NCBI RefSeq assembly: GCF_001653235.2
Contig: NW_019154049.1
Coordinates: 1-64,000, forward strand
Source of the DNA: Pochonia chlamydosporia 170
Lineage: Eukaryota; Ascomycota; Sordariomycetes; Hypocreales; Clavicipitaceae
Direction of reading: 5' to 3'
Length of the DNA stretch: 64,000 nt
Part shown: in pieces, positions 46,573-58,558 of the stretch
Layout of the letters: each line of letters starts with the position of its first letter
Position numbering within the stretch: the first letter of the stretch is position 1
Translations under genes and position numbers: made by a program
Notes under the pieces: generated by a model
The model's database searches: none
Seen by the model: the letters and a program-made list of their open reading frames with translations, nothing else
Told to the model about the DNA's origin: nothing

Positions 46573-46756
46573 TGTAACGGTCCAAGCGAGTATATTGACA
46601 GCTGGCTAGGCGACTATGAACAAGTATCCGAAGGTGAAGCAGAAAGCAGAGCTCAAGGAGCTCTTGAGCTCCTGAGCTTGACAACCTAATCTTGCTTGCT
46701 GACAGGGACGGAGGCGCGAGCGCAAGCCAAGCCACCATGGGGCTCAGCCCGTTACA
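46573..46756 (-). mobile_element. Solo LTR (184 bp)
   Basis: In plus orientation it begins TGTAACGGTCC and ends GGCTCAGCCCGTTACA. Two other copies set its boundaries: the fragment at 23582 matches one end and the fragment at 47885-47963 matches the other. It holds an internal inverted repeat (GAGCTCAAG ... CTTGAGCTC, 46650-46672) and a GGGCT/AGCCC stem at its end. No target duplication is seen, so it may have lost a flank by recombination. Confidence 0.85.
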
Positions 46757-46762
46757 ACGAAT

Positions 46763-46785
46763 TACCCTTACCCTTACCCTTACCC
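46763..46785. repeat. Three CCCTTA units next to the LTR end
   Basis: TTACCCTTACCCTTACCCTTA is a hexamer repeat one base away from the telomeric CCCTAA unit. It is too short to be called telomeric. It lies 6 bp from the LTR end. Confidence 0.5.
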
Positions 46786-47004
46786 GCCTGGCCCCAACCC
46801 ACCGTTCCAGATCGCACCGGACTATGCCGTCAATGAGTGGTGCCTAGGCTGGTCTAGCTGGCTTTAAATACTCAATAACTTTCGTTCGTCCGAACTCTTA
46901 CCCCTCTTAACTGGTTTCCTTCGCTGTCTTTGTTCCGTAGTTACAGACGTAACGACAGCGAGCAAGTACGCCAAAATCTGCTTGCTCAATCAAGAGGTGT
47001 AGCC

Positions 47005-47373
47005 TTAACGGACAACAGTAACCCGGACCGGATCGAGATCGGCGACCGAAACAGGACTGGGGACTGAAACGGAAATGGGATTCGCATTGGCCACAGAAAC
47101 AGAAATCGGATCCCGGGCATTAATAATGAGAGCCTTCACAGGACCATCATCTAGCAGAGAATAAATCTTAGAGATCTTTCCAAAAAGAAGACCGAGTAGC
47201 ACAACGATAGCGAGATTAGTACAGAGAAGAAGGCCGACGCATAGCGAGGTGACCCTCGACGCTTTGGTCGTCTTGACTTTGCCTTGGTCCAAGTTGCCAG
47301 CTATTGGAGGTATCGTTGCAGTGCCGTCTGTATTGGGACCAGACATCTTAGGCGGTAGATGAGACTTAGGCAC
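47005..47373 (-). CDS. Small single-pass membrane protein, unrecognised
   Basis: Minus-strand ORF of 122 codons. A second start (MSGPNTDGTATIPP) lies ten codons in. A hydrophilic N-terminus leads to one strong membrane span (VTSLCVGLLLCTNLAIVVLL, about residues 43-65). The C-terminal tail repeats PISVSVANAN, PISVSVPS, PVSVADLD, PVRVTVV. No family is recognised. It lies between two inverted LTR pieces (46573-46756 and 47885-47963), so it could be cargo of a rearranged element or an orphan gene. The intact frame and repeat-like tail argue weakly for a real protein. Confidence 0.45.
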   Translation of the reverse strand: MPKSHLPPKMSGPNTDGTATIPPIAGNLDQGKVKTTKASRVTSLCVGLLLCTNLAIVVLLGLLFGKISKIYSLLDDGPVKALIINARDPISVSVANANPISVSVPSPVSVADLDPVRVTVVR

Positions 47374-47884
47374 GCTTAGTTGCCAAAGGATGGTTCACTG
47401 AGTTTCGCTTGAAGTATCCAAATGGTGAGGTTTGCAAGAAAATCATTTAGTATACAGCCAGTATATACTAGTGTCTCCAGCCCTCTTTATATGAACAACC
47501 AAACAAATCACGTGGTTCTCGACTTCAAGCATGGCTCCGGTTGCACAAGTAGTGGACAGATGATCTTGCCTCTTACGGGGCAAAATGGTGCTTTCCACAT
47601 CTCAGCCGCACTCCACTGCTGTGCATTGGCCCCTTGCCAGCGACCAGGGTTATTACTCCCAATTGATGGCATTTTTCAGGCACACTTTTTGGTACTCGTG
47701 CCGCACCTCGAAATTTGCAAATTTTAACTTGATCTGGCGCAGATCGACAGCGACGTAGATGGCTGCCGGTGCGTGCATGTCCCTGCCTATTTGGAGCTAC
47801 CAGCTCACTCATTATCCCCATCACAAGCGAGATCGCTTCTCATTGCTTCTTAAACTCACGAGGTCTCCTTTTCCCTGTCTCGTT

Positions 47885-47963
47885 TTCTCTTTCTTCCTTA
47901 CCTTTGGATGCTTGTTCATAGTCGCCTAGCCAGTTGCCAATATTACTCGCTTGGACCGTTACA
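47885..47963 (+). repeat. LTR 3'-end fragment of the 46573-46756 family, inverted relative to it
   Basis: CTTTGGATGCTTGTTCATAGTCGCC and CTCGCTTGGACCGTTACA match the complement of 46573-46640 at about 85-90% identity. The match weakens upstream of about 47885. The two copies face each other about 1.1 kb apart. Confidence 0.8.
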
Positions 47964-47969
47964 AGACAG

Positions 47970-49695
47970 AAGGGTTCCCATTGCTAAATATAGCTGGACG
48001 CTAGCTTGATGTGTGCCCCCAGATCTATAGGTTTGTAGGTGGTTAGAGCCTAATCGGTTAGGTGTCTGGCACCTTGCTCTGGCTGTCCATCTTCCAATAT
48101 AAGGTGACCTCAAATTTGCCTTTATCGCACTCTCGCACTGGACAAAAGAAGAAATGATGGCGTATCTTGACTGAGACAGCGAAGAAAACGAACGTATTAA
48201 TGCAAAAGTAGTAGTTACACGATGTTCAAAATTGTCGATTTAAAGTTGGAAGGAGAGGTATGGCTGAAGTTTGGAGAAAAGCAGAGGAAGACAGCGCAGA
48301 GTAGCAACTTCTGTATGAGGCTCAACAAGAGGAAAGTTGCATCATAGTTCAGCCATAAATTATACAGGAAAGGAAATAATATCATTCCTGTGTCATTACT
48401 TAGCATATTACCGTGTACCATGTTTTGCAAAACAACGCAGCCCAGACAACACTGTCGTCTCTGAGTGACAGATCTGTATTGCTGTAAAGCTGATGAGCAA
48501 GAAGGCCGACAGCGGCAATGGTTATACCTGATGCAGGAATTGGGACGGATCCTCTCCATTTTAGAGGGATGTGGCCTCGTCCACCTATTACGTGCCGACC
48601 TTGACGACGAGGCCGGGCATTTTTTGGGGAACGGCTGTACTGTACCAGCAAGGGTTAAATTGTCCTAACTCGTCAGGAGGCGCGTTTACTCTTTATGACA
48701 GGGAGACATCGTAGGAGCACAAAACCCTTTATACTTAAGCGACTGGTATTTCTATCACAACCAGACACCCTTGGACTTCATTGGCTGACTCCACCTGCCA
48801 AGCACGGGGTTGGGGGTTGAGTTGTGTGTTTGCACCGACCTACGAGTTGACAACCAGAGATTACTTATAAAGGGCCTTACCCCACCCCTCTACCTAGGTG
48901 ATTTTGCCGACCTAGTATCTGCACGCCCCAAACGGATGATCCCCACCATGACCATGCTAATTTTTCCGGATTGCATGTCGGGGACAACTGGAGGTTGAGA
49001 GTAAGGCAGATTCAAGTAATAGTTGATCACCAATATCCGCCAGCTTTGGCTTACGACAGACCAAATGACGGGAGGGTGAACCCTGCTGCCTGTGTGGGGT
49101 TCTTTGCCAACTGGGTCTCTACCCGTGTTCCCCTTGACATCCAACAACAAATCCTTGGGAATGAGCGGGGCTACCATAGCTATCGCACTCGTGATCCACG
49201 TTGAAAGCAAATCGTGCTGCAGTTCGGCAACGTCTCTCTTGCCAATATAGACTACGGAGACGACCGCCTTAATTCACGAGGTCAGACGGACTGCAGCAAA
49301 ATGCTGGCAAGCCACCGTCTGGGACGTTGTTCAGAGCGTTATCGTCGACTTGGATAACGAGGCGTAGTACAGGCATTTGGTGGCTCGACTTCAGCGTGGC
49401 ATGGTCAGTACACGGCAGTCTTGGGAATCATTGGGAGGGAACGTACGGGATTCTAGAATGGAATCAGAGACCGAATGAACGCATGGACCTTGGCCCATGC
49501 CACATGATAGTCATGCTGAAAATACGATCGACACGGCTTTTGGGATCTCAATAATTCGAAGTTTGTTGATTAATAGGTCTTCTCTCACGAAAGCCGGTGT
49601 CAATATAGCCCCTTTGCCGAAGCCGTTCAAGCACCGGGTATTTGCCTCTCTCCCGGAGAGCCTGGGTGACTGCTAATCCTTGGTTGGCGAAACTG
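47970..49695. other. No supportable gene
   Basis: Several overlapping short ORFs (for example 48400-48651 minus and 48890-49210 minus) show no recognised family. The latter has one hydrophobic start (TSAIAMVAPLIP) and might be part of a membrane-protein relic. No repeats are noted. Confidence 0.35.
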
Positions 49696-49698
49696 GGA

Positions 49699-50247
49699 TC
49701 AACGCGAGGAATCTAAAGCCAATAACCCAAGCACATACCCGCTTATGGAAAACCTTGCCGCTGCTGCACGCTGTAGGACAGTTTTGCCGCTTTTGTCGAG
49801 CAAGTTGGGATTGACACCTCTCATTCCCAATAACAGAGAGATTACCGGTTTATAGCCTGTAAATACTGCGTGGCAAAGTGCAGTAGACCCATCAGAACCA
49901 ATATAATTGGGGTCTATCTCGTAATCAACCAATAACAACGTAACGACCAATTTAGACCTTTGCCTGATTGCAATGATGAGCACTTCTAGATTAATTCTTG
50001 CACCATATTTGACAAGTTCGTCTATCGATAAGCGTACTATTTCTGGTACGTCACAGCGTGTCGCGACTGTCAACAGCTGCTTATAATCAACGTCCTTCAT
50101 CATTTTAAGCACGCTCGCAATTATTCTTAGATTACGCCCACGTACGTTAATGTAATAATTAATCATTATTTCTGTTTGGTACTTAGTTTTTATGGCCATT
50201 ACCGAGATTGTACTTCTATACGATCGCGATCCGAACGCAGTTTTCAA
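49699..50247 (-). pseudogene. Ankyrin-repeat protein fragment
   Basis: A minus-strand ORF of 182 codons contains at least two clear ankyrin repeats, LEVLIIAIRQRSKLVVTLLL then TALCHAVFTGYKPVISLLLG, followed by GVNPNLLDKSGKTVLQRAAA, which starts a third. The N-terminal half is weakly repeat-like. It resembles the ankyrin relic at 34355-35343 in style (VNPN loop). No other domain is found around it, so it is probably a piece of a longer gene. Confidence 0.6.
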
Positions 50248-50249
50248 AT

Positions 50250-51410
50250 TGTGGGAGACTAATTGCGCCCGTAATAGTGCACAATTGTGCTTGTAATATG
50301 CTAGGCTGTAGGTGATTTAGGAGATGTTAAGGAAGCTGGCTACACCGCCTTTGCTGAGAAGTACTTAAAATTTGGGCGAATCAAAAGTGGTTCATGCCGG
50401 TGTAGCCAAAGTGTCATGCCGGTATAGCAATTCCCGCACCCAGTTGCCGTACACCGAGTCGATCGTCAGACACTGATGAGCGTGGAGAAACGTTTTGTAC
50501 CATCGACATCTGATCACGGGGAGACAAATAGCTACAGAGATATCAATGGACGCTGCTGCCTGAAACACCATGATTAGTGGTCTACGGTCAGCCGCCAAGC
50601 ATCGAACTAGACTCACTAAGATTGCCCATTTGTTCTCAGCATTTACAATAGCGAATGGAGCCTGTGAAAACGCAAACACAACGATGTGAAAGACGAGTAA
50701 TAATCCCGTCACTTTGAACTTTCCATGGCGACAAAGCCCGCAGCGTTTCAGCATCCAGAACGCTGTTGTCGCCAAATATAACGGCGCCGTGGATCTCTGC
50801 GAATGCGCCATCATTCCGGATATTCCTTTCGCCCCAGCCCATCTTGCTTAACATTTCCCCCGGCACAGACGAACAAAGTTGCTGCACACGGTTGGGAAAG
50901 AAGTGCACCGAGACCCTGTGAGAACCTTCCAATGGTCTAATATCCTAACCCACGTGTATGTCGGGTAGCCTCGCCGTTGGTGTCGGTAATCAGAGTCTTA
51001 CTCACATTTAAAGATTGGACGCAGAACATGGTTCTTCCACATACGTGAGGATTTGTGAGAAGCAACCCAAGACCTGCACAGACTCTGAGCCTTTCACAAC
51101 ATCGTTTTGTTCAGCAGCTTCCTAGAAAAATCGAGAAAGCCCAAGAGCAGTCAGTCAAGCTTTCTCGCCGACCAAAGCTCGCGAGAACGGAATTATAGGG
51201 CAGTATCGGGTTGGTTGTTGGTTTTGATGGTGCCCACCCAGAGTGCGGAAGTTTCTTGCGGCACATTCCAATCTAACCAAGGGATAGTAACTCCCTGGGT
51301 CGACTGAATCAAAGATGTACCGCAATAATGTAATTTCCTGAACTACTATAGGATCAAGGCTATTTATACTATGTAAAAGAGGGCCAGTACATGCTGGCTA
51401 TGAGAAGCTA
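50250..51410. other. No recognised gene
   Basis: Two overlapping minus-strand ORFs (50392-50814 and 50636-50932) are open for 100-140 codons but match nothing I know. They may be exons of the same lost gene as the ankyrin fragment downstream. I cannot support this further. Confidence 0.3.
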
Positions 51411-51412
51411 AC

Positions 51413-52543
51413 TCAAGACTGTGGCCTGGTAGGAAGCTCGACCGGCGACTGACTAACGCCGCCATGATACGAGAACGGTGACGCTGGTGAAATCGTTTCA
51501 GACAACTCAGCTGTCCGGTCTTGCTCAGCTAATTCTCTCGTTTGGACGGAATGAGGATTAAGCTCGGGTTTAGAAATCCATTCGCTGAGCCCTAGTGTCG
51601 CTTTTCCATCCATTTCTCTGGCCTGGATTACCTGAGGTTCAAGTTCATGTCCAAACTCCCGTTCGGCGTTTTCTGTCGGACTTTGCATCGATTGCGGATT
51701 CGCAGGGCTTCGGACTTCAAATTCAGGTTTTCTGGTCGTCGTTTGAGTGCCATCTTGATAGTAGCTAAATCCGGGGTGACGAGCTTGTGTTTGCATATAT
51801 GGCTGCATGTTCGGCTGCTGAGTCGGGTATTGCTGGAATTGCACCCCTTGGTCAAGTCTTCGTAGGCGATGAATAGCAATACTATCGCCTATTATGCCCA
51901 CAGCAAAAAGTATACTATCATCCAAGTTTAGCGAGTCTGGGAAGAGTAGTAAAAAGAATACTTTACTCACAGATCTATCCCAGCAATGCCTGCAGATGCT
52001 TCATAAATGGAACCGAACAGGCCATGTATGGGCAGGTTGACCGCTGAGGCTGCCATCCACCCAACAGTCGCGATCCAGAGTACCAGGACTAAAAAGTCGA
52101 GGGGAAGGGCTACCATGGGCTTGAGGGACTGTGGTGCGCAAGAGTGAGCGCAAATGAGCCAGATAGAGATGCCAATTGAGAATACCGACTAGAGTGACGA
52201 CGAACAGTTAGCACATGTCAGCCTTCTTAGAGTCCGCCGTCAGGGTTTCATGATGAGCATCCCATTGCGCGGATATTCTGTATTACGTTTCGCAACTCAC
52301 GGCGCAAGTTATAAGGACAACTCGAACGGCTATCCCTGTTGCCAGGAAGTATGCTGGAGCGCCAGCACTGATGAGGGCAAAAATGAGCTGCAGAATGGGA
52401 ACCGTAATCCAGCCAGGGGGGTATAATTGTTCGGCTGGAGATTTCATCATGCCGTAGTTCATTGGTACTGCCATGGCGGCTACTTGACGGCCCGGAGGTC
52501 CCCATGTTGGTGGTTCTTGTTCAGCGTATGGCGAAGCCATCAC
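51413..52543 (-). CDS. Four-span MARVEL-like membrane protein, three exons
   Basis: Minus strand. Exons are 52543-52301, 52188-51971 and 51914-51413, giving 320 residues. Intron 1 (112 nt) has GTGAGT, GTGCTAAC and CTCTAG. Intron 2 (56 nt) has GTGAGT, CGCTAAAC and GATAG. All frames join. Four hydrophobic spans lie in the first 165 residues: WITVPILQLIFALISAGAPA, VVLITCAVSVFSIGISIWLI, ALPLDFLVLVLWIATVGWMA and LILFAVGIIGDSIAI. The third and fourth have the look of fungal MARVEL-domain proteins, which sit in the plasma membrane. The C-terminal 150 residues are hydrophilic and Gln/Pro rich (QQYPTQQPNMQPYMQTQ), probably cytosolic. The assignment rests on topology rather than diagnostic residues. 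Confidence 0.72.
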
Positions 52544-52549
52544 GATGAC

Positions 52550-53390
52550 AGTTCGCGCGGAGGGCTTGGCTTTCTTGGCTGTACTTTGGAATCGAATCGA
52601 TGGCTGATCTTAGCAGTTCGAATGCGTGGTGGAGGCAAGTTTTGGAGATGTTCCGAATGAGTCGACATTCAACAAAGAAAGTTCACAACCAGTGATATGA
52701 ACAAATACAGTCAAAGAAACTGGGATAGTGGCCATTGCTTGCCACACTGACGAAGATGAGGCGGAGGCAGGCTGTCACAAGTGATTTTGTGTAGGAGGAT
52801 ACTTCATGAGCCAGGTATTCGGACATCGTGTTGATCTCTACCGAATGCAGGTGAGGTTCAGCCGCGTTGCGTTATGACTTGACTGGGGTCGTGATGTCAC
52901 ACGGTGAGAAGGCTTATGCAGGGACGGGTCGCATTCAATACGAACAGGGTATCAAGCGACCAACGACGGTCACGGTGATTTGGGAAAACTGCGATTTGGG
53001 GCCGGCCTGAACTGCGACAGATTGATGCCGTACTGGGGTTGTAAGTTAAGAACCAAAAAGGGGGCGACAGGACACCTCTTCTCTGTAAGGTATTTCCGAC
53101 CATCATCACCCTTCTACAGATCTTTGCTCGGAAGTACCTGTGGGCCAGGAAAGGTTGGGCGAATCAAAAGTGGTAAAAGTCAGGCTTGCGTAAGAGTCAG
53201 ACCCCTCAAGCAATTCCCTACTCTTATCTTGCTCATTGTTCCTTTCCATTCTCGTCGAAGGGGATGACAGTATGGAAGTCCAGAATATCCTGGCTTGGAC
53301 GAGACACGACCATCTCAGCGATCGGAGCCGCATTAAAGGAAAACTGAGCCGCCCTGTGCCTAGGGGGATTAGTGGCCGTTTTACGTCTAG
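52550..53390. other. No recognised gene
   Basis: Short ORFs only. 53106-53417 minus contains a hydrophilic segment starting MERNNEQDKSRELLEG that could be a first exon, but I could not find an exon to join to it. Confidence 0.3.
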
Positions 53391-53394
53391 ATGT

Positions 53395-55740
53395 AAGCTA
53401 ATATATAATAATGGCATTCACAATAACTGTAAGTTAGGGCATTAGCTAATATATATATAGGTACTTGCTATAAAAACTTTAAAAGCTAAGGCTGGTAATC
53501 TCACTATTATATCTATAGGTTATGTGGTATACCCAGCTTAGCTTAGCTCTAATAATTACGCTTGCGGTAAGATTTCTATTTTATATTAGCTATCCTCCTA
53601 TAAAAATTTATAAAATATAAGAAATGCGTATAAAGTTATAGTTACTAGTATAATATAAGCGCCTAGAAATATTCTCTATGCAAGATAACCTAAGTACAGG
53701 CTAGACTCTATACAGAGAGCAGAAAGTTTAATAGGTATACTTCCCAGTAAGCATGCTAGTCTACGCTATTATACCTTAAAACTATATAACTCTAAGGCTT
53801 AAGTTAGATAAGTATTATAAGGAACTTATAGGACTTAGATGCTTACTTAGTAGAGGAATAAGAAATAAAAGCGTAAGATATACCTTTAAAGATATTAGCA
53901 CTATTAAAATTATTAAATTCCTTAAAAAGTTTACTAATATTAATAATAACTTTAGTAATAGCAAGTAGAATAAAGTACATTAAATAAAGTGTAATTCTAT
54001 ATATTCTATTATTAACTAATTTAATATAACTAGGGTAATATAAGTAGATATAATAGAGACTTATTTAAGAGAGATTCCCTCACAAGATAAATAACAGCAC
54101 AGTAAAGATAATATAGACTCCTAGATATAGAAATTAGCACGCAGTAGCTTTAAGTTATAGGTAATGCTTACCTATTATACTAAATAAGTTAAATATGTAG
54201 AGCTTTAACTTTAGCTAAGAGCGTAGAGTAGATCTAATAATGTGCTAGGCTTCTTATTAGAAGAGACTGCTAAATAATAGCTTTTAGGCGGGATCCTGCT
54301 TCTTAGGAGGGAAAGGGGAAGGAGTTTCTTATAGAGGATACTTACTGCGCGGTTAACAAGAAAAAGATATACTAACTAGAAGAAGATAGAGTTAATATAG
54401 ACCTATAATACATGCTATTTTGCCCTTTGTCTAATTTGCTAGTAACTTACCCCCTTACATCTAAAGTAGCCTAAGAGGCAAATAAGATATAATGCCAGAT
54501 AAGCTAACCTGCTTAGGTATATATTAATGCTGCTAAATAGTAAGACAGAAGAGGTAATAGTATAGAGAAAGAGAATAATATAGATTAGAAGTAGAACTGT
54601 AAGTATAGTATTAGTAGTCCCTATTATGCTATATTATTTGCTAGAGGGGTAGATTTATAAACCTACTTAAGGTAATATAGAATACTCTTTGCTAGCTTTA
54701 TACTGTATATAACTACTATGCTAATAATAAAATATTAGTTAATTAAGCTATAGCTAGAGCAATAGCAAGAAGTTTATTAAGAAAGGAAACTAAGACGCTT
54801 ATTCCCACAATTACTTCCATAATGTTAATAAGTTTTATGTAATAAGGTGGTTTAATGGGAAGTCCTAAGAGTGTAAACTAAGCTGTGCTATTAGCTATAG
54901 CTAAGGTGCGACATTTAAAGCGGCTTGGGTCTGCCGGGACAATACAGTAGTTGTTATCCGCAGTATTTAGTGGTGTCTAGAGTCTACCGGAAATTTGGTT
55001 TGACGTGGGAAACTTGAGGACGGCTGGTCGGATGTGGCGAAATGGGGTGCTCTGGACTAACGTTGGAGCGGCTTGGCGTGTTAAAGTTAAAAGGCTGTAG
55101 GAGGAAACAGCGCGTTTACAAAGCAATCTAAGCGGCCTGGGAGAAATGTGCTGTGGATTATTCTTATACGTTTTTGTCTATTCCATATTGCAATCTTTCT
55201 AGCGAGACTTAGTGACAATCTCTCCTCCAGAGCTAATAACCTAGTCCCAGTTAACAACTTACTTTAAAGTCTTCCCGCGCTAGCTGCTAGTTAAGCTGCG
55301 CTTTATCCGCCTGCTATAGTCTTCATGTGGCGTTTGCTGGCGTATAAGTCTGCGCTAATTAATAGGACTAAAATTAGGCTGCGAGAAACTAAGGTGCTAG
55401 GGCTATAAACACAGGGTGTTGCGACTTAAGCTAGATAAGACAGAGTACGCCACTAAACATCACAACGCTACCCCCCAATTGCACTTATTGTAATGCTATA
55501 CCTTAACCACGGTATAATTCGATGGATTATCGCTAGCTTAATTCACAAGTGAGCTATAAGGGGCTAAGCTCACGTACCTGCATTTCCCAAACGCTTAGCG
55601 GATATTAGAACCTTAATCGTTAAGCCCAGGAAACCCTTCCTACTACTCGTTTAACAAATTTGGCCAGTCTGCTAGGTAGGAAGGCCAAGACAGTTATAAG
55701 AAAGGTATAGAGGGACTAGAGCCTCGCATAGTCCTCATTT
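53395..55740. repeat. AT-rich, RIP-mutated desert
   Basis: Strong RIP signal (few CpA/TpG, excess TpA, stops everywhere) from 53395 to about 54900, becoming milder to 55740. No ORF is usable and the original element is not recognisable. Confidence 0.78.
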
Positions 55741-55759
55741 AACTTCCCTGCGGTGTCTT

Positions 55760-57230
55760 ATCCTTGCAGTGGAATGCACATAGTTTCCAAAATGTTATCC
55801 CAAAGTGATAACTTCCTGGGTCTAACAGCCGGGAAATCGTCAACAGGTTAAGCAACCATGCCCACGCGAACTTTAGGCAGGCGTGGCACTTGCGCCCGAA
55901 ACCAGACAACATTTCGAATGCTATACCCGTTATAGGTTAGACCTAATGAGTATGCCGTACTTCGCGGCTCCATGTCACAACATGCGGCCAACAATCTGGG
56001 GTAGGATTCTACAAAGCACCATTTAGCTCCAACCCGAATGTGGAGCTCGCCACGGCATCCGTGCCATTTTGACACTTCATCGATGATCTCCATGGCTCGC
56101 AGCTGCGGGTTATCAGGTGATGGGGCGGGGAAAATGCCGGGGAGAGGGTGTTTATGTACCATTCACGGTGGGATTAATGTAATGGATTATTGAGCAAACC
56201 TTCGTCATATTACCGACTGGTTTTCTCAGCCAATCGCTCAACGCGCCAGAGCCGCCAACCCCTGTAACTCTCCTCCAGTCGTGACCAATACCACCAGCAT
56301 GACAGGTCATATAGTCATGCAGAACCAAACAGTTTGAAATCTCCGGATACTCTCTAACATTTCATAGACGCACTGCCACATATTTCTGCCTGTTGCTCTG
56401 GCTACTGACGCTGGCTGGGGTTTCAGCGTCCAGAGCGCGGTATGTGACGATCTCAGCCTCCACATGCGCGTCCCCTGCCTAGGTCACCGCGAAGCCGCCT
56501 GTAGGTTCTGAGGTACTCAAGACTTTCTGGGTCTCCCGCCTTTTCACGGACATGGAGGAGGTTCTATACCCCTTCTGATACGCCTTTATTACCAGCCGTT
56601 AATAATTGGTTTATTAAACACATGGATCAGCATGCAGCCCTGCACACGAAACTCTGTTAAGTGGAGGTCGAACTCCCAACTTCTCTCTGTACTGGTCCCT
56701 ATTCCGTAGCAAGCCGTTTCGTCAGCCAGCCTCTTGGTATGCCCCAGCAAAACTCTGTCGGCGCTTGGGCTGCCGCTGTCCGGCTCATCTACGTAGGGTC
56801 GCTTTCCTTTCGGCCCTTAGTTGCATACGTCATCCCACCTAGGGATGCAGATGAACAACTAGGGCTGTGCTAGGTCTTGAAATAACCACAAAGCTTTTGT
56901 TTCCCAATTCCTGTGGTGCAGACAAGTTGCGTCGAAACGTGGCGTCGAAAGTCGCTCACAGTGCGTGTAGTTGACGTGAATTTGACGTGTAATGCATAGC
57001 CCATGGCAGTTCAGGAACGCATTATCAAACTCATTGGAATGACTCGACTACAGCCTCTTGTGATGCTAATGTTGCGGCACGCAGTACATTCAGGCTTCTC
57101 AGATAGGATACTTAAGCAGTCTTTCGCCCTCGTCAGGCTGCGTTACCCGATTCCCGTCTGCACCTTGCTTTCATACTGCGTTTAAGTTGCTAAATTTATT
57201 AAAGAAGCCGCAAAACTGCTATTCTAAGAC
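55760..57230. other. No recognised gene upstream of the metal-resistance-like group
   Basis: A minus-strand ORF of 104 codons (55848-56162) contains four Cys but matches no family known to me. The 700 bp before the DUF1259 start at 57234 hold only short ORFs and presumably its promoter. Confidence 0.35.
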
Positions 57231-57233
57231 AGA

Positions 57234-58253
57234 ATGAAATTCAACAAGTCGTTCCAGCTCGTTCTCATCCTTTGTTCGGCATACGCCGTATTGTCAACTC
57301 CACGAGGCGTTGCTATGAAGGTAGCAAAAGGTACAGTTGAACCCCTCCGCCTGATCTGCATTGGCTGACTCTGCTAATTCATAGGGCGCAGAGGAGTTCT
57401 GCCATCGAGAGACGTGTCCTCTGAAGCCCAGGTGAGCTGGACTCAGGTTGACCAGGTTCTAGGCAGAACCGCGGCTACGCCGGTTGATGGAGTTCATCGT
57501 TACAGCTTCCCGAGAGCCGACATGAACGTCACCGTCGGCAGCACGCACGTTAACGCTGGGTTCGCGTTAGGGAGCTTCGCAGCCTTTATGCTATCAGATG
57601 ATGACGCCATAGTGATGGGCGACCTGGTTCTTAGCGAAGAAGAGGTTAACCCTGTCATGTCGGCGCTGCAGAAGGGGGGGATCCAGACGACAGCAATACA
57701 CAACCACCTTCTGTTTGAGAAACCAGCGGTGAAATATGTCCACTATAAGGGGCAAAAGGATCTCGCGTCGCTGGCGAGGACTCTTCGCACTGCCCTTGGC
57801 CTAACGAAAACTCCTCTCACGGCTCCTGCCCCAAACAATGGAACCAGTCCACTGCCATTCAATACCACGGCCCTTGACTCCATCATAGGTTATCCTGGGA
57901 AGGCAAACAATGGAGTATACCAATACAGCATCCCCCGGGCAGAGACCATCATGGATGGAGAAATGACAATACCACCTGCAATGGGTGTTGCCACTGCCAT
58001 CAATTTCCAGCCAACCGGCCGCACGACTGCGGCTATTACCGGCGACTTCGTCCTTCTTGCATCTGAAGTTCCGCTAGTTCTCCAAGTCTTGAGCGAGAGC
58101 GGCATTCAGGTTAACGCCCTATATAATCACATGCTAACTGATTCTTCCCGACTATTCTATATCCATTTCTGGGCAGTCGACGAAGTTGTAAAATTAGGAA
58201 ATGCGCTGAGGAGCGCTCTAGCTCGCACGAATAGCAAGAAGCCAGGTGCCTGA
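57234..58253 (+). CDS. Secreted DUF1259 (LppY/LpqO-type, ChrL-like) protein, two exons
   Basis: Exon 1 is 57234-57330 and exon 2 is 57385-58253, giving 321 residues. The 54-nt intron has GTACAG, CTGCTAAT and ATAG. The N-terminus MKFNKSFQLVLILCSAYAVL is a signal peptide. The mature protein is two related halves. Half 1 (about 45-160) has VDGVHRYSFPRADMNVTV, AFMLSDDDAIVMGDLVLSEE and GIQTTAIHNHLLFEKPAV. Half 2 (about 190-312) has YQYSIPRAE, AMGVATAINFQPTG, AAITGDFVLLASEVPLVL and GIQVNALYNHML. This is the full bacterial-type DUF1259 (PF07485) plan, with the conserved HNH/NH residues in both halves. Its biochemical role is not established. In some bacteria a member (ChrL) sits in chromate-resistance operons. 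A chromate-type transporter gene lies 1.7 kb downstream here. The frame is intact. Confidence 0.9.
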
Positions 58254-58558
58254 GAATCAAGCTGCAAAGTCTTCCATAAGACAGCTCAATGGCGGAGAAG
58301 TTGAACATTTCATATCACCTGCTGGCAAAGGAGTTATGAGGGTTGCAACGTAAAGCCTACAGATCGGATTTCTTCGTGTACTTAGTTATAAAACCTATGT
58401 TCCTAAGGGTAGTTGGCTGACCACCACGATCGTTGTTAACATTAGGAGTGTGCCAGATCTTTTATCCAAACTTTTCCCAATGCTCATGACATTCTTTTTT
58501 TAACGGCCTGCATCGGTTGTATGGACAAATATTTGGACAACACAGATAAATTAGTCAA

